Assembly: GCA_001584585.1 (NCBI GenBank)
Contig: LSYV01000006.1
Location: forward strand, 1,596,833-1,646,719
Direction of reading: 5' to 3'
Source of the DNA: Gonium pectorale
Taxonomy: Eukaryota; Chlorophyta; Chlorophyceae; Chlamydomonadales; Volvocaceae
DNA length: 49,887 nucleotides
A program made the position numbers and the translations under genes. A model generated the notes under the pieces. The model saw only the letters and a program-made list of their open reading frames with translations, ran no database searches and was not told the DNA's origin. This document shows, piece by piece, positions 11,540 to 24,200 of the stretch; positions within the stretch are counted from its first letter, which is position 1; each line of letters starts with the position of its first letter.

Positions 11540-12056
11540 GCCCGCTCGTGCCCATGCCTAAGTGGCCGGTGACCATGTCGATGAGACGAGCACAGAAGCT
11601 CAGTATGCGGTCGCCCAGAGGAGCTAGCTGGCGAAGGTGGAACGATCGCCCTGCAAAGCAGACAGAGAGGCGGGCCCCAACAGCCGGATGCAAAACAGGC
11701 ATAACTAGTTGGAGATACAGCAACAAGCCGGAAAAGGGCGCGCCGCTGCGGAGCGAGCGATGGTCTTCCGCTATTCCTCTGACGCGCTGCACCTTAAATT
11801 CAGACATGCGCAAACAGAGGGCGAAGGTATGACTGCTAAGAGAGGCAGCGCTGCCTGACCGGCTGAAAGGGCCCGCGCAACGCATCAGTCCCGTCTTGAA
11901 GCTCGGAGTCGCTCCCAGCGTGTCCATCCCAGCAGGGAGCGCACAACAACTCTGGTCGAGCTCGCCATCGGTGAGGCGAGGCCAAAAGAGCGCGTACCTG
12001 TGAAGCGCGCCAGCAGGATTTCCCGCATGAAGCCCTGGGGGACCGAGGCATCCCCG
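11540..12056 (-). CDS. Possible unidentified exons upstream of OPR copy B
   Basis: Two stretches read like exons on the - strand. The first, 12056-11998, encodes a peptide containing FMREILLARF and ends at a GTACGC donor. The second starts at 11650 after a TTTGCAG acceptor, joins in phase, and encodes a helix-like segment (LAPLGDRILSF, then LIDMVTGHLG). Its end is unclear, at about 11540 or further. I do not recognise the family. These exons are absent upstream of copy A, so they belong either to a separate gene fragment or to a chimeric transcript into OPR copy B. I could not find a phase-consistent junction to the exon at 11324. Confidence 0.3.
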
Positions 12057-13037
12057 CTGCATGCTTGAATGTTTAACTTGAACCTCTGATTCTGAAACGT
12101 CACAAGGTCTAGGGAAATATGTCCGCGAAGGCCAAAGTGGGAGCCTACTGTCTCTGCTGTGAAGCGACTAGCTCTGGCGCACACGGAGGATTCTAAATTG
12201 TATGCCCTCCGTCAATTTGCTCCTTGGCAGATGGATACAGCTGCAAGGGAGGCGACTGCCGCGAAGTACCGCGAATTCGTTCGTGCGCTTTGCGCGGTGT
12301 GGGCGCTCTTCTTCTGTATCCTGTATCTGTACAGTAGAATAGATTACTGCATGGTGCGCAGTCTCATACTTTAAGGGCGTTGCAAGGACCCTCGGTTGGG
12401 GGACAGACAAAAAAATATCTGAGCAGCAATCAGGTGGTTGGTTGCCTTTTTCCCTTTACATGAATCCTTCGCTGCAAGGGGCAAGCGCGTGGGCACTTAT
12501 TTCTTTGCATACAAGTGCTGCGGTGTTGCGCAGCCCCCGCCCCTGGTCGGCTCCACGTTACAACCACCCGCCGCCCTCGTCGTCCGTCCATGCGCGTGGG
12601 CTTCTACGCCAGAGATGGGCCGGTGCCTGGAAGGGGCTGATGTCCAGGGCGTGCGCTGCACCATACTGCGCAATGAATTGTAGGACTAGTCCTCCGAGAC
12701 GCTCTCCGGGAGGGAAGCAGGGCGTCCGCAGGAGACACAATCCTCAACTTTGATGACACATATACTGCTGTGTTCTAACAGTCAGGTTTGAACTTCCCTG
12801 CACGACCAGCGGAGACCCTAGCAGCGCTCGCCTCGCAACCTCTCTTCAGCAGCACGCTCAGCCCGTGTCTCAACATTTCGCTCTGGGTGGCACGTGCCTC
12901 GCACCATGCAGCCCGTCCCTCTCGTCCCTTCATCGCGATGCCCCAAACATGCCACCGGCCGCACGCTGCAGCCAAGCCACAATCACACACCCCGACCTCA
13001 CCCAGCGTCCAACGCCGCCACCGCGACCTAACTCCCA
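12057..13037. other. Intergenic / 3' region of TPR-PH gene
   Basis: No exon-like sequence recognised. The right part is probably the 3' UTR of the TPR-PH gene (read on the - strand from 13037 downwards). Confidence 0.45.
12558..12562 (-). terminator. Candidate polyadenylation signal (TGTAA) of TPR-PH gene
   Basis: TTACA on the + strand reads TGTAA, the usual green-algal polyadenylation motif, on the - strand, about 475 nt after the stop at 13038-13040. The distance fits algal 3' UTRs; a chance match cannot be excluded. Confidence 0.35.
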
Positions 13038-16000
13038 CTACCGGTCGGGCCCCAGCACCGCGCCCCCGCTGCTGCCACTCCTCCGGCTGCCGCCAGCGCC
13101 GCCGCCGCCCCCCAGCGGCAGCAGCGCCTCGGCCAGCGTGTCGGCACCCCTGCTGGCGACCACGTGGTGCGCCAACAGCAGGGCGTCCGCCCACGCGTCG
13201 GCGCTGTCCGCGTCGTCCGCCACCAGCCACACGCAGCAGCAGGGAGGCGCCGCCGAGGCCCCAGTCGGGTCGTGCTGCCCGCCGGCGAGCGCGGCGACGT
13301 GCGGGCGCTGCGCCGCGCCACTGGCTGAGAGCGGGCGGCTCAGGCTGAGCCAGATCGCCTCGCCCTCGGGCAGGCTGGGGTCGCACACTCTGGGGTCAGG
13401 CGGAGGGGTGCGGGGAAGGAGGGCTCAAACCTACACTCTGCATACGCGTGCGGCCGCTGTAAGGCTGGGGGTGTGTGGGAAGCAGGCCTAAGGTGACGGG
13501 GCCGATTGCCGCCTCGCGCAGCCTTTCCAACTGATCTGTCCAAGGCGCCCCTGCGCCTGCTAGCCGCGCCTAGCATCGGAGGGCCTCGGGATCCCCGCTG
13601 CGCGTCCTCGCAGCGCCACCGTCCTCCGCCATGACGGTGGGTCCCGGCTCCCCTTCCCCGCTCCTCAGCCGCTGCACGCCCATCCCCATGGCCGCAGCAC
13701 GCCCGCATCCCCGTCGCCGGCCCGCTCAGCCAGCCCTGACACGCACCTCCGCACGCCTAGCAGCGACTCCAGCGGCACCTCCAGCGGCACCTGCCCCACC
13801 GCGTGGCCGATGCGCAGCGTGGGCGCGGAGCCGGTCAGGCCACCTGGGACAGGGGCGGGGGCGGGGGCGAAAGCGCGCATGCGAGCGCGTGGGGTGATGG
13901 GACGGGAAGGAACGGGGGCTCGATTGCCCGTACATACGCTCGCTGTTTAATACGTGTCGTGCGTGTATCACGGGGGAGGGACAGGCGGTCTGGAACATGA
14001 GGTCGGGAGAGGGTAGCAGTGTCCAGGAGGGGCACTGCTCCCCCATCCGCAGGCTCCCAGGCCGGCTCCCGGCAAGCTGGCAAGCCACCGGCCCACGGTG
14101 CCCCGCGTGGCCGCCACCGGCAGGGTGTCTGGGCGCCAGCATGCACAGCTTTCCGAAGGGCGACAGATGCTGAAACGATAATGCGCCCCGCGCCGTTCCA
14201 CACCCCCGCGACGCGCAGCCCGGGCGGCTGCGGCTGCTTCCGCTCCCCCGGGTGACCCACCTGCCGCCGCGCCCGCCAGGCTGCTCTCCAGCGCAGACGC
14301 TGAGCGGAGCGAGTCTCCGTCCAGCACAAACCACTCCCGGCGCCACGTCTCGCAGGGCCCGCCCAGCGTGGCCGCTGCCGGGGCGGTCAGGTAGCCAGCG
14401 CGCAGGAAGGGCAGCGGCAGCAGCGGCCGCACCACTGCAAGAGAGCGACTGCGGAGGCGGCGAAGAACGGGGAAGGCAGGGCATCGGTGACGTGATGAAC
14501 CTCGCAAGATGATGGAGTCGCGGCAACCCGCTAATTCGCCCAACCGGGTGCAGACGTGTCGGCTTTGAGCACGCCGTTTGCATCCTACATACGTAGAGTA
14601 TTGCAGTGAAAGCTGGAGTTGGTCAGCTCATGCCGTCCCTGCCCCAGCATCGGCGCCGCTTCTTGGGAGGAACGAGAGCTTCATCCCGCCAGCAGAGACA
14701 ACGGGGTCCCTGACCCAGGCACATGGCCGCTACCATCGCTCCACCCCTCCCACCGGTAGATGTCCTTGCCCGGCTGCAGCGCTGCCGCCAGGGTGATGTA
14801 CTGCGCGGCCGCGCCGAACAGCGCCCGCAGCCGCGCCTCGCGCGCGTTGCGCTCCCGCGAGGTGGCCGCGTCGCCGCTCGTCAGGCGCCCGGCTGCGGGG
14901 AGAGGTGGGAGGTGGCAGCGGGTGCTCGTACGCCCGAATGTTACCCCAACAAAGCCGCGTGCGCATGCGTATCCCTTTCCCAACCGGCAGCAAAGGAATT
15001 GGGAGCGGGAACGCGGAGCGGCAGGCCGCGGTCGAGGCGCACCAGTGCTGACCGCCGTCAGCCGCGAAACGTGCCTTGTGATGGAAGCGGGTCTGGCTGC
15101 AAGGCAGAGGCGCTCACTCCGCCTACGGAGTTTCACACCTGCAGCCCCGCGCGCGTGACAGCTAGCCAGCGCTTCCGGGGCGCGGAGGGGGGAGGGCCCC
15201 CCTCGTGGCCAGGGCACGCTGCCACCCGCCGCCCACCTAACCACCCACCCTTGAGCTGGCTGGCGAGGTCTGCCTGGAGCGTCGCCGCGTGCGCGTACAG
15301 CACGGTGCCCAGGTTGTAGGCGCCCCGCTCGAAGTCGGGCCGCAGCCGCACCGCGTGGCGGAACTTCTCCAGCGCGTACCCCACCAGCACCTCGCGCTCG
15401 GCGGCGCTGCCGGCCAGCAGCGACATCTCCTGCGGGCGGGCGGAGCGGGCGGGGGGAGACGTGAGGGCGGCCTACAGGCGAGATATTGGAACATGATCAC
15501 ATTCTGACATGTGTGAACATCAAGGCGCTGGGCAGGGACGGGGTCCACAAGAAATCGGTTCCGCGTGACGGTGTACGCCGGGATGGCTGTCGGGTGACGG
15601 TGCTGCCCCTTCACGGTACTTGTGTTTGCAGACCCGGTGTCCTCGGCCTCGCCCCGCCCCACCTGCAGCACAAGGCCCCAGTTGTTGAGCGCCTGCGGGC
15701 TGCCGGGCTGCAGGTCCAGCGAGGCCGCGTACCGCTGGCTGGCCTGCGGGCGGGGCGTGGGCCGAGCCGGGAGACAGAGCGGATGGAATTTTACAGGAAT
15801 AGGGTTCGATGTAGACGGGCTGGACGCCAGCAGCATACGCCCGGAGGGGATGGTGGGAGCGAAGCCTGCGAGTGTGTCGGCGATTTGAAGCCCGGGACAC
15901 CCGCTCGGTCGCTGACCTGTCGGCCTCTGCGACCACTCGCAAAGCTCCCGCTAGGCTACCCGGATTGCCCACCGCCCCACCGCTCCAGAACCCACGTCCG

Positions 16001-17282
16001 CAGTATCGGCCTCCATGCCCGCATCCTCGAACGGGTGCCCCACCCCCGCGTCCCTTGGCCCCGTCCCTATGCCCTAGTGGGAACTATTTACATCCTATTT
16101 GACCTCTAGAACCCACTCCACCACTCCACACCCGGCCACAGCCACCCGCCAGTGCCCGACCTGCTGTAGGCAGCTCATGGCCTCCTCGGGCTGCGAGTCC
16201 TTGAGCAGTCGCCCCATATCCGCCAGCGCAACGCCCCAGTTGTACAGCACGGGGGCGGAGGAGGGCCGCGCGGCCGCCGCGGAGCCGTACAGCTCGCACG
16301 CCTGCGGCCGTGCACCCGAGGCACGCACAGCGCGGGCCGCACGACCCGTCATGTTCGTACACCAGGCATGAGACGGCATCAGGTTGGAAAGCTGGGAGCA
16401 AGAGTTTGGCGCTGCCGAAGCCATACCCAGCCCCAGTCGCTGCGCCCATCCCTGGTTTGCTGTACAGGTCTGACGCCCGCACCCCTCCCTCCCTCCCGCC
16501 ACCCATCCGCCCCCGCCCCGCGCATGCAACAGCACGGCTGTTCGGTGCACCTCCACGGCTGTTCGATGCACCTCCACGGCTGCCCGATGCCCGCACCGGC
16601 AGCCTCAGCCGGCAAGACCCACGCAACCGACACTCTCATACACACATACCTGTTTGAGCAGCTGTAGCTGTTCCGGAGACCCTGCCGGGACCTTGCCCGC
16701 CAGCTCTTGCAGCACCAGCCCATGGTTATACAGCACCTCAAAGTCCTGACCGCTCGTCCCTTCCGAGGCGTCCTCCAGAGACGAGTACTGGTTGGCTGCT
16801 AGCGCCAGCTCGCGAAGCAGCAGGTCACCGTCGGCGCTGGCGGCCTCCATGTAATGAAATGAGCTCGTCTGCGCCAGTATGCCGGGGACAGACACCCCTT
16901 GAGATATGGACGGGCGTTCATCGGCAGCGGCGCCATCAGAGTCGCGGGTCTGGAGGGTGGGGGCGGGGGTGGGGGGCGAGGGGGAGCATTATGCGGGGCT
17001 GGGCGCGGGCCGGTGTATGTAATCTGGACACAGCAGTGTCTGAAAAGAGGGCCGGGGGAACCGGCAGGGGGGAAGGGGAGGAGGCGCCAGTGGTATACCT
17101 TGTGCGCTGCTCCAGCAGCACCAGCAAGTGCCGCAGTTGCCCGCTTCAGCTCCTCTCCACCAAAGCTTGCCTTGAACCCCGGCAGCTGCAGTCACGAACG
17201 CCTTTGAGTTCAATCTGGAAGGGCTTCAAAGCTGTGCTTGCATCGACACCTGTTTCTCAAGCCTGCTTGCAAGGGTCTCCAT
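13038..17282 (-). CDS. TPR protein with C-terminal PH-like region
   Basis: Ten exons join in phase: 17282-17250, 17185-17099, 16949-16650, 16301-16161, 15743-15663, 15429-15249, 14892-14734, 14434-14261, 13843-13747, 13389-13038, giving about 534 aa. Residues about 95-330 hold TPR-type helical pairs with repeated cores (VLYNHGLVLQEL, VLYNWGVALADM, ALNNWGLVLQ, AYNLGTVLYAHA). A conserved block LPLPFLRAGYL follows at about 330. After it comes a PH-like segment: WRREWFVLDGDSL resembles the early PH strands, and the closing ADAWADALLLA resembles the terminal PH helix. Land-plant proteins with this TPR plus LPLP..GYL arrangement exist, but I cannot assign a name. The role is likely a protein-interaction scaffold, perhaps membrane-associated through the PH-like part. 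The start METLASRLEKQ was chosen because it joins the next exon in phase 0. The intron after 16161 uses a weaker GTCGGG donor. Confidence 0.8.
16536..16592. repeat. 21-bp tandem repeat in TPR gene intron
   Basis: Roughly 2.5 copies of a 21-bp unit (TGTTCGRTGCACCTCCACGGC) lie in the intron between exons 16949-16650 and 16301-16161. The copies differ by one to a few bases, and the last one is partial. No function is apparent. Confidence 0.8.
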
Positions 17283-18268
17283 AGGTTGCCCCACCGAGCA
17301 AACAGAAGATTCACGATAATTGTATCATTCACATATGACTGGCAGAGCAACGTCCCGTGCTTTGTCAGATGCAGTTGCAGTGCAGGGTTAGAACCTGTGC
17401 ATGTGTCCACGCAATGAGGTAGTCAACAAGCGCGAATGATTTCGCGACTTACAGAGTTGCCACACTTGACCTCGTACATACGCACTCGTACATACCACAC
17501 ACATAATGTCACTCTCCCGCTCCCCTACTCTTCCCATGGCAAGGTCGGCGTCTACAGTAAGTCCTTCAGTTCATACGCGCATGAACATCTTGGCTGGCCG
17601 TTCAGCGTTTGCAATTCTAGTGACATTCTGCGAGGAAGGCACGACAGATACAATCATGTGTGATGGTGTTGCTATGGCCTTCAGCTCCGCGGATGGTTCC
17701 ATGAGGGGCCATTGAGTTGACAGGCCTTCTCAGCAGAGAAGCCAGAGGCGCATGCTATCCCATCGCAGTCAGTCCGCCAGGGGAACTCTATTTTACAGAC
17801 ATCATGGCGGCCAAGGGCACTGCCACCGAGCCATGTCCCCACGGTGCAGGTTAAGGATCTGATTTCTCCCCACAAGTCACAGTCAGGGAGCCATCAACAC
17901 CTGTCATCAAGACACATCACGCACTACTCCTGCTCAACAACCGCCTCAACCGGTGTTTATGCATACCCAGCAAGTACGGATATCACGCGGAGGCACCGGA
18001 TTGGACCGGCACGTTCGAAAATGTCTGCATTGCTACATCTCACTGCCTTTGAAAACTAGAACACACATGGTCGAACTGTGCAAGCGTGCCGCTAGGGCCG
18101 TATACGACTCAAGCGCCGGCCACGTCCGCCGTAGGTTCCAAGCATCACATGCCTGCAACGCACGCAAAGCCTTCGGCTCACGGCGGTAATGTAGAAGGCT
18201 GACAAATGCATACGGTACCACAGCGCTGTAAGCACGAGGGTTACTCGATTCGAAGCCCCGTCACATCA
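17283..18268. other. Intergenic: TPR-PH promoter and TACC-like 3' region
   Basis: About 1 kb between two genes on the - strand. The right part should be the 3' UTR of the TACC-like gene and the left part the promoter of the TPR-PH gene. No exon was recognised. Confidence 0.5.
17793..17797 (-). terminator. Candidate polyadenylation signal (TGTAA) of TACC-like gene
   Basis: TTACA on the + strand, about 470 nt past the stop at 18269-18271. It is the nearest TGTAA I found downstream on the - strand; another lies at 17450-17454. Confidence 0.35.
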
Positions 18269-21200
18269 TCACACCCGCTTCGCTGCCTCCAGCTGCGTCA
18301 GCAGGTCACTGCACATCCGGAGCAGCTCGCTCTTCTCGGCCTCACACGTCTGCAGGGCATTCGCTTTCTGCAGTTGCAAGGGCAGAGTGGGTCGACACGA
18401 CCGCCGTTAGAGAGCCACCTGGGTCGAGGCAGCTAGCATTTCGCGCAGTCCTCAGACTTACGCACGCGGACTGCACCTTGCCATGTTCATGCTGTTCTGC
18501 TCCGCGTTACCCTGGGACGACAATGGCGTTTGGTCTAATCCAGCCAACCTTACCTCCTGCGCCTTGGACTCGGCGTGCTTGGCGCGCTGATCGAGCTGGG
18601 CGCATGCCTCCTTCATCTGTCGGTACTTCTCACGGAGCTCGTTGAACTGAGACACAATGGCATTCTGCTGATGCAGCCGTGACTCGTACTCGTTAACCTG
18701 CAGTGTACGGTACCATAGATTGGCGATAGACTAGGACTGCGCCAAGACGTTCCCTGGCATGCAGGCTGCACGTATCCATTCTCCTAACTGTTAAAAGTTT
18801 GCCCTAAAGAGGCGGGCGCACCTGCTTTTTGTGGGCCGTCTGGGCGACGATGAGCTGTTCCATAGCCTTCTGGAACTTGGCCTCAGCCTCTTCGCGCCCC
18901 CGCCGCAGCTGGTGCACCTGTGTGAATGAATCGTGAGGGGGACTTGAGATAGTCGGCCGCGTCTTACATTGTTTTGCAGACACGCTGCCAACTCTGACTG
19001 CAAGCTACGCATCACAGGTGCCCGGCACTGACCTCGATGGTCTGGCGCGCCAACGTGGATGACAGCTCCTGGCACTGAGCGGTCTCCTCGTTGCACTTGG
19101 CAATAGCGGCGGCGGCCTGCGCCTCGGCTTTCGAGACAGCGGCGCTGGCCTGCGTCTCAGCATGTGAGATGCGCTCCTGCGCCTCCTGTACGAACGTACG
19201 GAATGCCTCCAGATCCGCCTTCATCTGCAAGGCATAATGACCCAGTCAGCAAGCTGTGCGCAATCGTGTGTCTCTCACTTTGGACAAAAAGAGGATCGCG
19301 AGAGAACTACAAGCAAGACTGCACCACCAAAGCGTACCCGCTGCATGGCCTCTGCATTCGCCTGATTCTCAGCAAGCAGCTCCTCCTCACGGGCCTTGTG
19401 CATCGTCTGCTGTTCTTCGGATGCCTGGTCGCGCCGCTTAATGTCGGCGTGCAGTTTGCGCGTCTCCGCCTCCAGGGCTTCGCATCGCTGTCGTACGCCA
19501 GCGAGCTCCTGCTCAAGGAAATGGCGAGCCTCGCGTTCCATGTCCAGATCGCCCTGGAAATACAGGGGAGAGAGGGCGGATGTGAAAATGGCATGTCGCA
19601 TGTGCAAAGAATCGCTGGGAGCCAAAGCGCGGCAGCAGTGTGTACCAGACATCTCACGTTCTCAAGGCCAGTGAGGCTGCATTTTCCACACGCTGTACGG
19701 TCCACATGTGCTGTGTACAAACTGCTCACCGTCATACTCTGCTCGAATTGCAGTGTTGACAGCTGGTCACGCAGCATGACGTTCTCATCCTGCGGAGCAG
19801 GTCCAGCACGTCAAGGTGAACATGTACGCCCGCAACGTAGGATGAACAAGAATGCTTGCCATGCCGGAGCTCGAGAAGGCTGATGAATCCTCACCTGTAT
19901 CTTCTGGTTGCGGGCCATCTCCTCCGCCAACTTGCTTGTCAACATGTTGATGTGCATGTCCACCACCGCCTGCGTAGACGGCGTGCTGGCGGTGTTCTCC
20001 GGGGCAGCAGGCGCCCCGCGGGCCGGCGCAACCAGCACTGTGGAATAGGCATTTGTTATCATCATTAGTACCGTAGTGCATGATCCGTAGACATCCACAT
20101 CGAGGATGCGACTTCTGGAGGGCATTGTCAGTATGGAGAAGACGCATGTGCTACAACTTACCGGGCGTAGACTGCTGTGCTGGGGCCGACGGTGGCACCA
20201 GCGCGACGTCACCGCCGTCGCTGCCTCCAAGCATGGCCAGCGCCTTGGACGCCTCGGCGGAGATGTCCACCGTGTCCAGGTCGAAGTCACCTGCAACGAA
20301 GCACAGAGATGAAAAGTCACGCTATCCCCATTTAAGACCGCGAAGAGTTGCTCCTTTCCGCCCAAGTCTGTAACCTTCCAGACGGAAGTTCCTTACCAAA
20401 TGGTGACTCGGCCAGGGGAATGGCAGCCGCCCGCAGGATGACGGGCGTGTCAAAGAGGCATGGCCCTGGCGGCTGCCCTCCAGGCCCAGCGTCTCGCAGG
20501 CGCAGTCCTACGGCGCTGGGGGCGATTGGAGGTGGTGTCACGGCAGCGAGGGCCGCAGCACGGGAACCGAACCCAGTGCGGGTCGTGACAGGGGTTACGG
20601 CAGCCGCCGATGTGGCACTGGGCGCCTTTGTAGCCGGCACTCCGGCGGTACGGGCTGCGGACGGCACAGGCGTCGCGGCGCTGCCACCTCCGCTGATCTG
20701 AGGGCGGGTCGGCGTTTGGCCTGGCGCCAGCGCTGACTTGGGCTGCGCCGCGGTCGACGCCGGTGTCGTCCGCTTGGGCACCCCAGTTTTGGGACCGCTT
20801 GAGCCAGCCGTGCTGCTGCCGGCCGCAAGGGCCTTAAGGGCTGATGAGGGCGTGACAACGGGGCGAGAAACAGCAGTCGTGACGCCCTTGGGGCCAGCGC
20901 CGGTGATCTTGGCCTGCCCCGTGCGCGCAGCAGTGCCTGCGCCTGGCTTGCCCCCGGTCAGCGGCGTCGGCGATTGCTGCATGGGGCTCGGAGTCGCTGT
21001 CTCCGCGGGCGCCGACCACAACGGCGACGGAGATGTTGCCATGCCGTTCACAGCGACGCCGAGCACAGGGCTGCCACCCTGTGACGCCGGAGGTGGCACA
21101 AGGGATGCCCGGCGGGCTGCGCCCATGAGGCTTGAGCCTTCAGCCTCCTGCTCAGCGGCCTCCCGCAGCGGCGCCAGGGGAATGAAGGGCATCGCGCGGC

Positions 21201-24200
21201 TCTTGGCGCAGAGGCCGTTGGACTCGAACGTGTCGAGGGACTCGGCCATCAGGCTGTCGCTGACGCGGCCGCAGGACGCATGCAGTGAGAAGAGGTCCAG
21301 CGACTGAGGGGTTATGGGGAGGGGCAACGGCGGTTGGCTCCCCTAAGCATGGAAGGAGTATGGCAACTCGCAGCTGCGCCTCCCAACCACGTTTAGGACA
21401 ACTCCCTAAAAGCTTATGTAGCCCCACATAGAGTGGAGGGTAGTGGGGTCCCTGCCGCCTCTTACTAACCTGCAGTGTTGCCTCCGTTGGCGCCTTGCGC
21501 GCTGCGCTGCCAGCATCCTGAGACTTGGAGGCGCTAACGGGTGAGGAAACCACCTGTAACCAAGATTCACAACCAAGGTGCACATGCGCCAGGCATTGAA
21601 ATACATGTTGCGCCAATTGTGCAAGTTTACGGCCATATTTGCTCAGTGCCACACTGCCCCAACGCAAACCTGACGGAAAAACACTTTACAGTGTGTTAGA
21701 CAATCACCTGCATGGGCGGCGGCAGCGAGCCGAAGGTGTCGTCTGCTGTGCCGTCCATGAGCAGGTCATCGTCGCCCCACGCCTCCAAGGTGTCCAGAGC
21801 CGGTGGTGCTTCAGTAGCGATGGGGCCGGACGAGACCACCTCATTTCTGGACTGTTCCGGAAAAGCCGCCGCCGCGCTGGCATCGTCGACTACCAGCGGC
21901 TGGCCGCAGGCCGGGTCGGTCTGACGCCGGTGAAGAGGCGGAGTGCGTCAGTGTACACGCTGCGGTAGACGCCAGCAGGTATTTGCTGAATCGCATAGGC
22001 CACATTCTCTTGACAGCCAGCGGGCATGGGGCTGACTCGCTCGGCAGCATTAATGTGCGTGCTAAAGGCAACGTGGCCATCACAGGCAACGATCCCGGTC
22101 TATGGGTCAAACTAATGAGTCATTCCCTTGGGACCCTACCTTGATGGTGAGGGCCTCGACGGCAGCCGCAGCATCGGCTGCTAGTGCAAACTCGTCCTCC
22201 TCCATCACTGTGTCCTGCATGCTGTTGCCCCCCGGCGCGCCTGCAGCTTCGGTCTCAACAGGCAGCGGCTCCGACGGCATTTCGTCTAGGCCGCTCAGCA
22301 TGAAGGCTCGAGGCCCGGCAGAGGCTGTCTCAGGGCTGACAAACTCAGCAGCCGCCTCCGTGACGGGCCGTGCCGCCGGCGGGGGCCGCAGGCTGAGACG
22401 CGCGGCGGGGAGAGGGCTGACCATCATGGGGTCATCCGGCACGGCGGTCTCTGTAAGAACGGCAGGTCGAGCGCTAGCGACCGTGGGTGATGCGACAATT
22501 GCAGCGCCAACTGTGCCGGCGGCTGAGGGCGATACTGCACCGCTGGCGGGCGCCCAGGCGCCCACATCAGTTGGCTCCTCGAAGTGAGCGGGCTCGCCAC
22601 CTATGCTAAGAGGGACGACAACGGACGCGCTGCAGCTGACCTCCGCGAATGCGGGCTCGCATTCTCTGAGGTCGGGCGGAGTCAGTGTGCGAAAGATGTC
22701 CGGACCGGAGAGGATAGCAGTTGCGTTAGCACCAATCGCAACTTCCGGCTGGCCCTGACCGCTCAGCGCCTCGCCCTCAGGCGATGCCGACAGCTCACTG
22801 TGCTGCTCATAGGTTTGCGGCACCACAAGCATCGCCTCAACGCTGCTCACACCAGCCGCTACCTCAGCAACGGCGCAGGCGTCTGCGGCAGTGCCCGGGA
22901 ACGTTTCGTGACGGCCTTCGTCAGCAGCCGGGGAGTTCTCCGCCACAGCGTAATGCCGTGGCGAGATGCTGCCAACACACTCCGACGTAGGCTGCGGCAA
23001 CGACGCTGCGGGCAGTTCCGCCTCAATAGCCATGACGTCGGGCGCCGCAAGTTCACGGGCAGCAGTGGTTGCTGGCGTGCCGAGGCCTGCGTCAGGCGCC
23101 ACGGTTTCTGACCGGTTGCTGACACCGGGTGACGCGATGCAGCTGAGCTCTGGGCCTTCCGCCTTGGGCGTTTCAGCAGCTACTGTCGGCACGCCGACCA
23201 TGTCAGGCATGTCAACGTCCATTGCAGCGGCTTCCTGCTGTAAGCCCGGCTGGCTGGTCGCGGAGCATGCCACCTGCGCCGCCTCCGGCTTTGGCTTCAG
23301 CCCAGGCGTCGAAACCTCTGCGACTTGCTGTGAGGGCAGCTCGCCGACAGCGGGGATAGCCTCCTCCGCCTCCGCCATAGCCTCTGGCTCGGGCGCCGAA
23401 ACCTCTGCGACCTGCTGCGAGGGCAGCTGACTGGCGGCTTGGCCAGCCACCTCGGGGTCAGCGATGTTTTCCTCGTCCACTGGCATGGGCTCTGCGACTT
23501 GCTGTGAGAGCAGCTGGCCGGGGACGACGATAGCCTCCTCCATTGCTTCCGCCAAAGGCTCCACCTCGGGTGGCGAAGCCTCTGTGGCCTGCTGTAAGAG
23601 TAGCTGGCCGGCGGCGGGGGCAGTCTCCTCCTCCATGGCCGCCGGCATCGGCTTCGCCTCAGGCGGCGAGACCTCTGCAACCTGCTGTGAGGAAGGCTGG
23701 CCGGCGGAGGGAATGGCCTCCTCAGGCTCCGCCTCCTTCAAGGCCTCCGGCATAGGCTCTGACTCCAGCGGCGAAACCTCTGCGACCTGCTGTGAGAGCA
23801 GCTGGCCGGCAGCGGCAATAGCCTCTGCCTCCATGGCCTCCGGCACAAGCTCTGGCTCCGCGATCTGCTGCGAGGGCAGCTGCTCGACGGCAGGGCCGGG
23901 CACCATATCCTCCAAGGCCTCTGGCATAGGCTCGGGTGGTGAAACCTCTGCGACCCGCTGCGAGATCAGCTGCTCGGCGGCGGCAATAGTCTCCTCCTCC
24001 ATGGCCTCGGGTGTAGGCTCCGTCTCGGGCGCCGAAACCTCTGGGACCTGCTGCGAGGGCAGTTGGTCAACGGCGGGGCCAGCAACCTTGGGGGCCTCCA
24101 CGGCCTCCACGGCCTCCACGGCCTCCGCCATGGGTGCAGGCTTAAGCGCCAAAGTCTCTGCGACCTGCTGTGACGACTGCTGGCAGGCTGCGGGGGTAGC

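Noticed and set aside
12788..13348. Pro/Arg-rich 186-codon + strand open frame
   Set aside because: Antisense to the last TPR-PH exon, which joins in phase with nine others.
20738..21307. 189-codon + strand open frame
   Set aside because: Shadow of the 907-nt TACC-like exon (21303-20397), which has matching splice phases on both sides.
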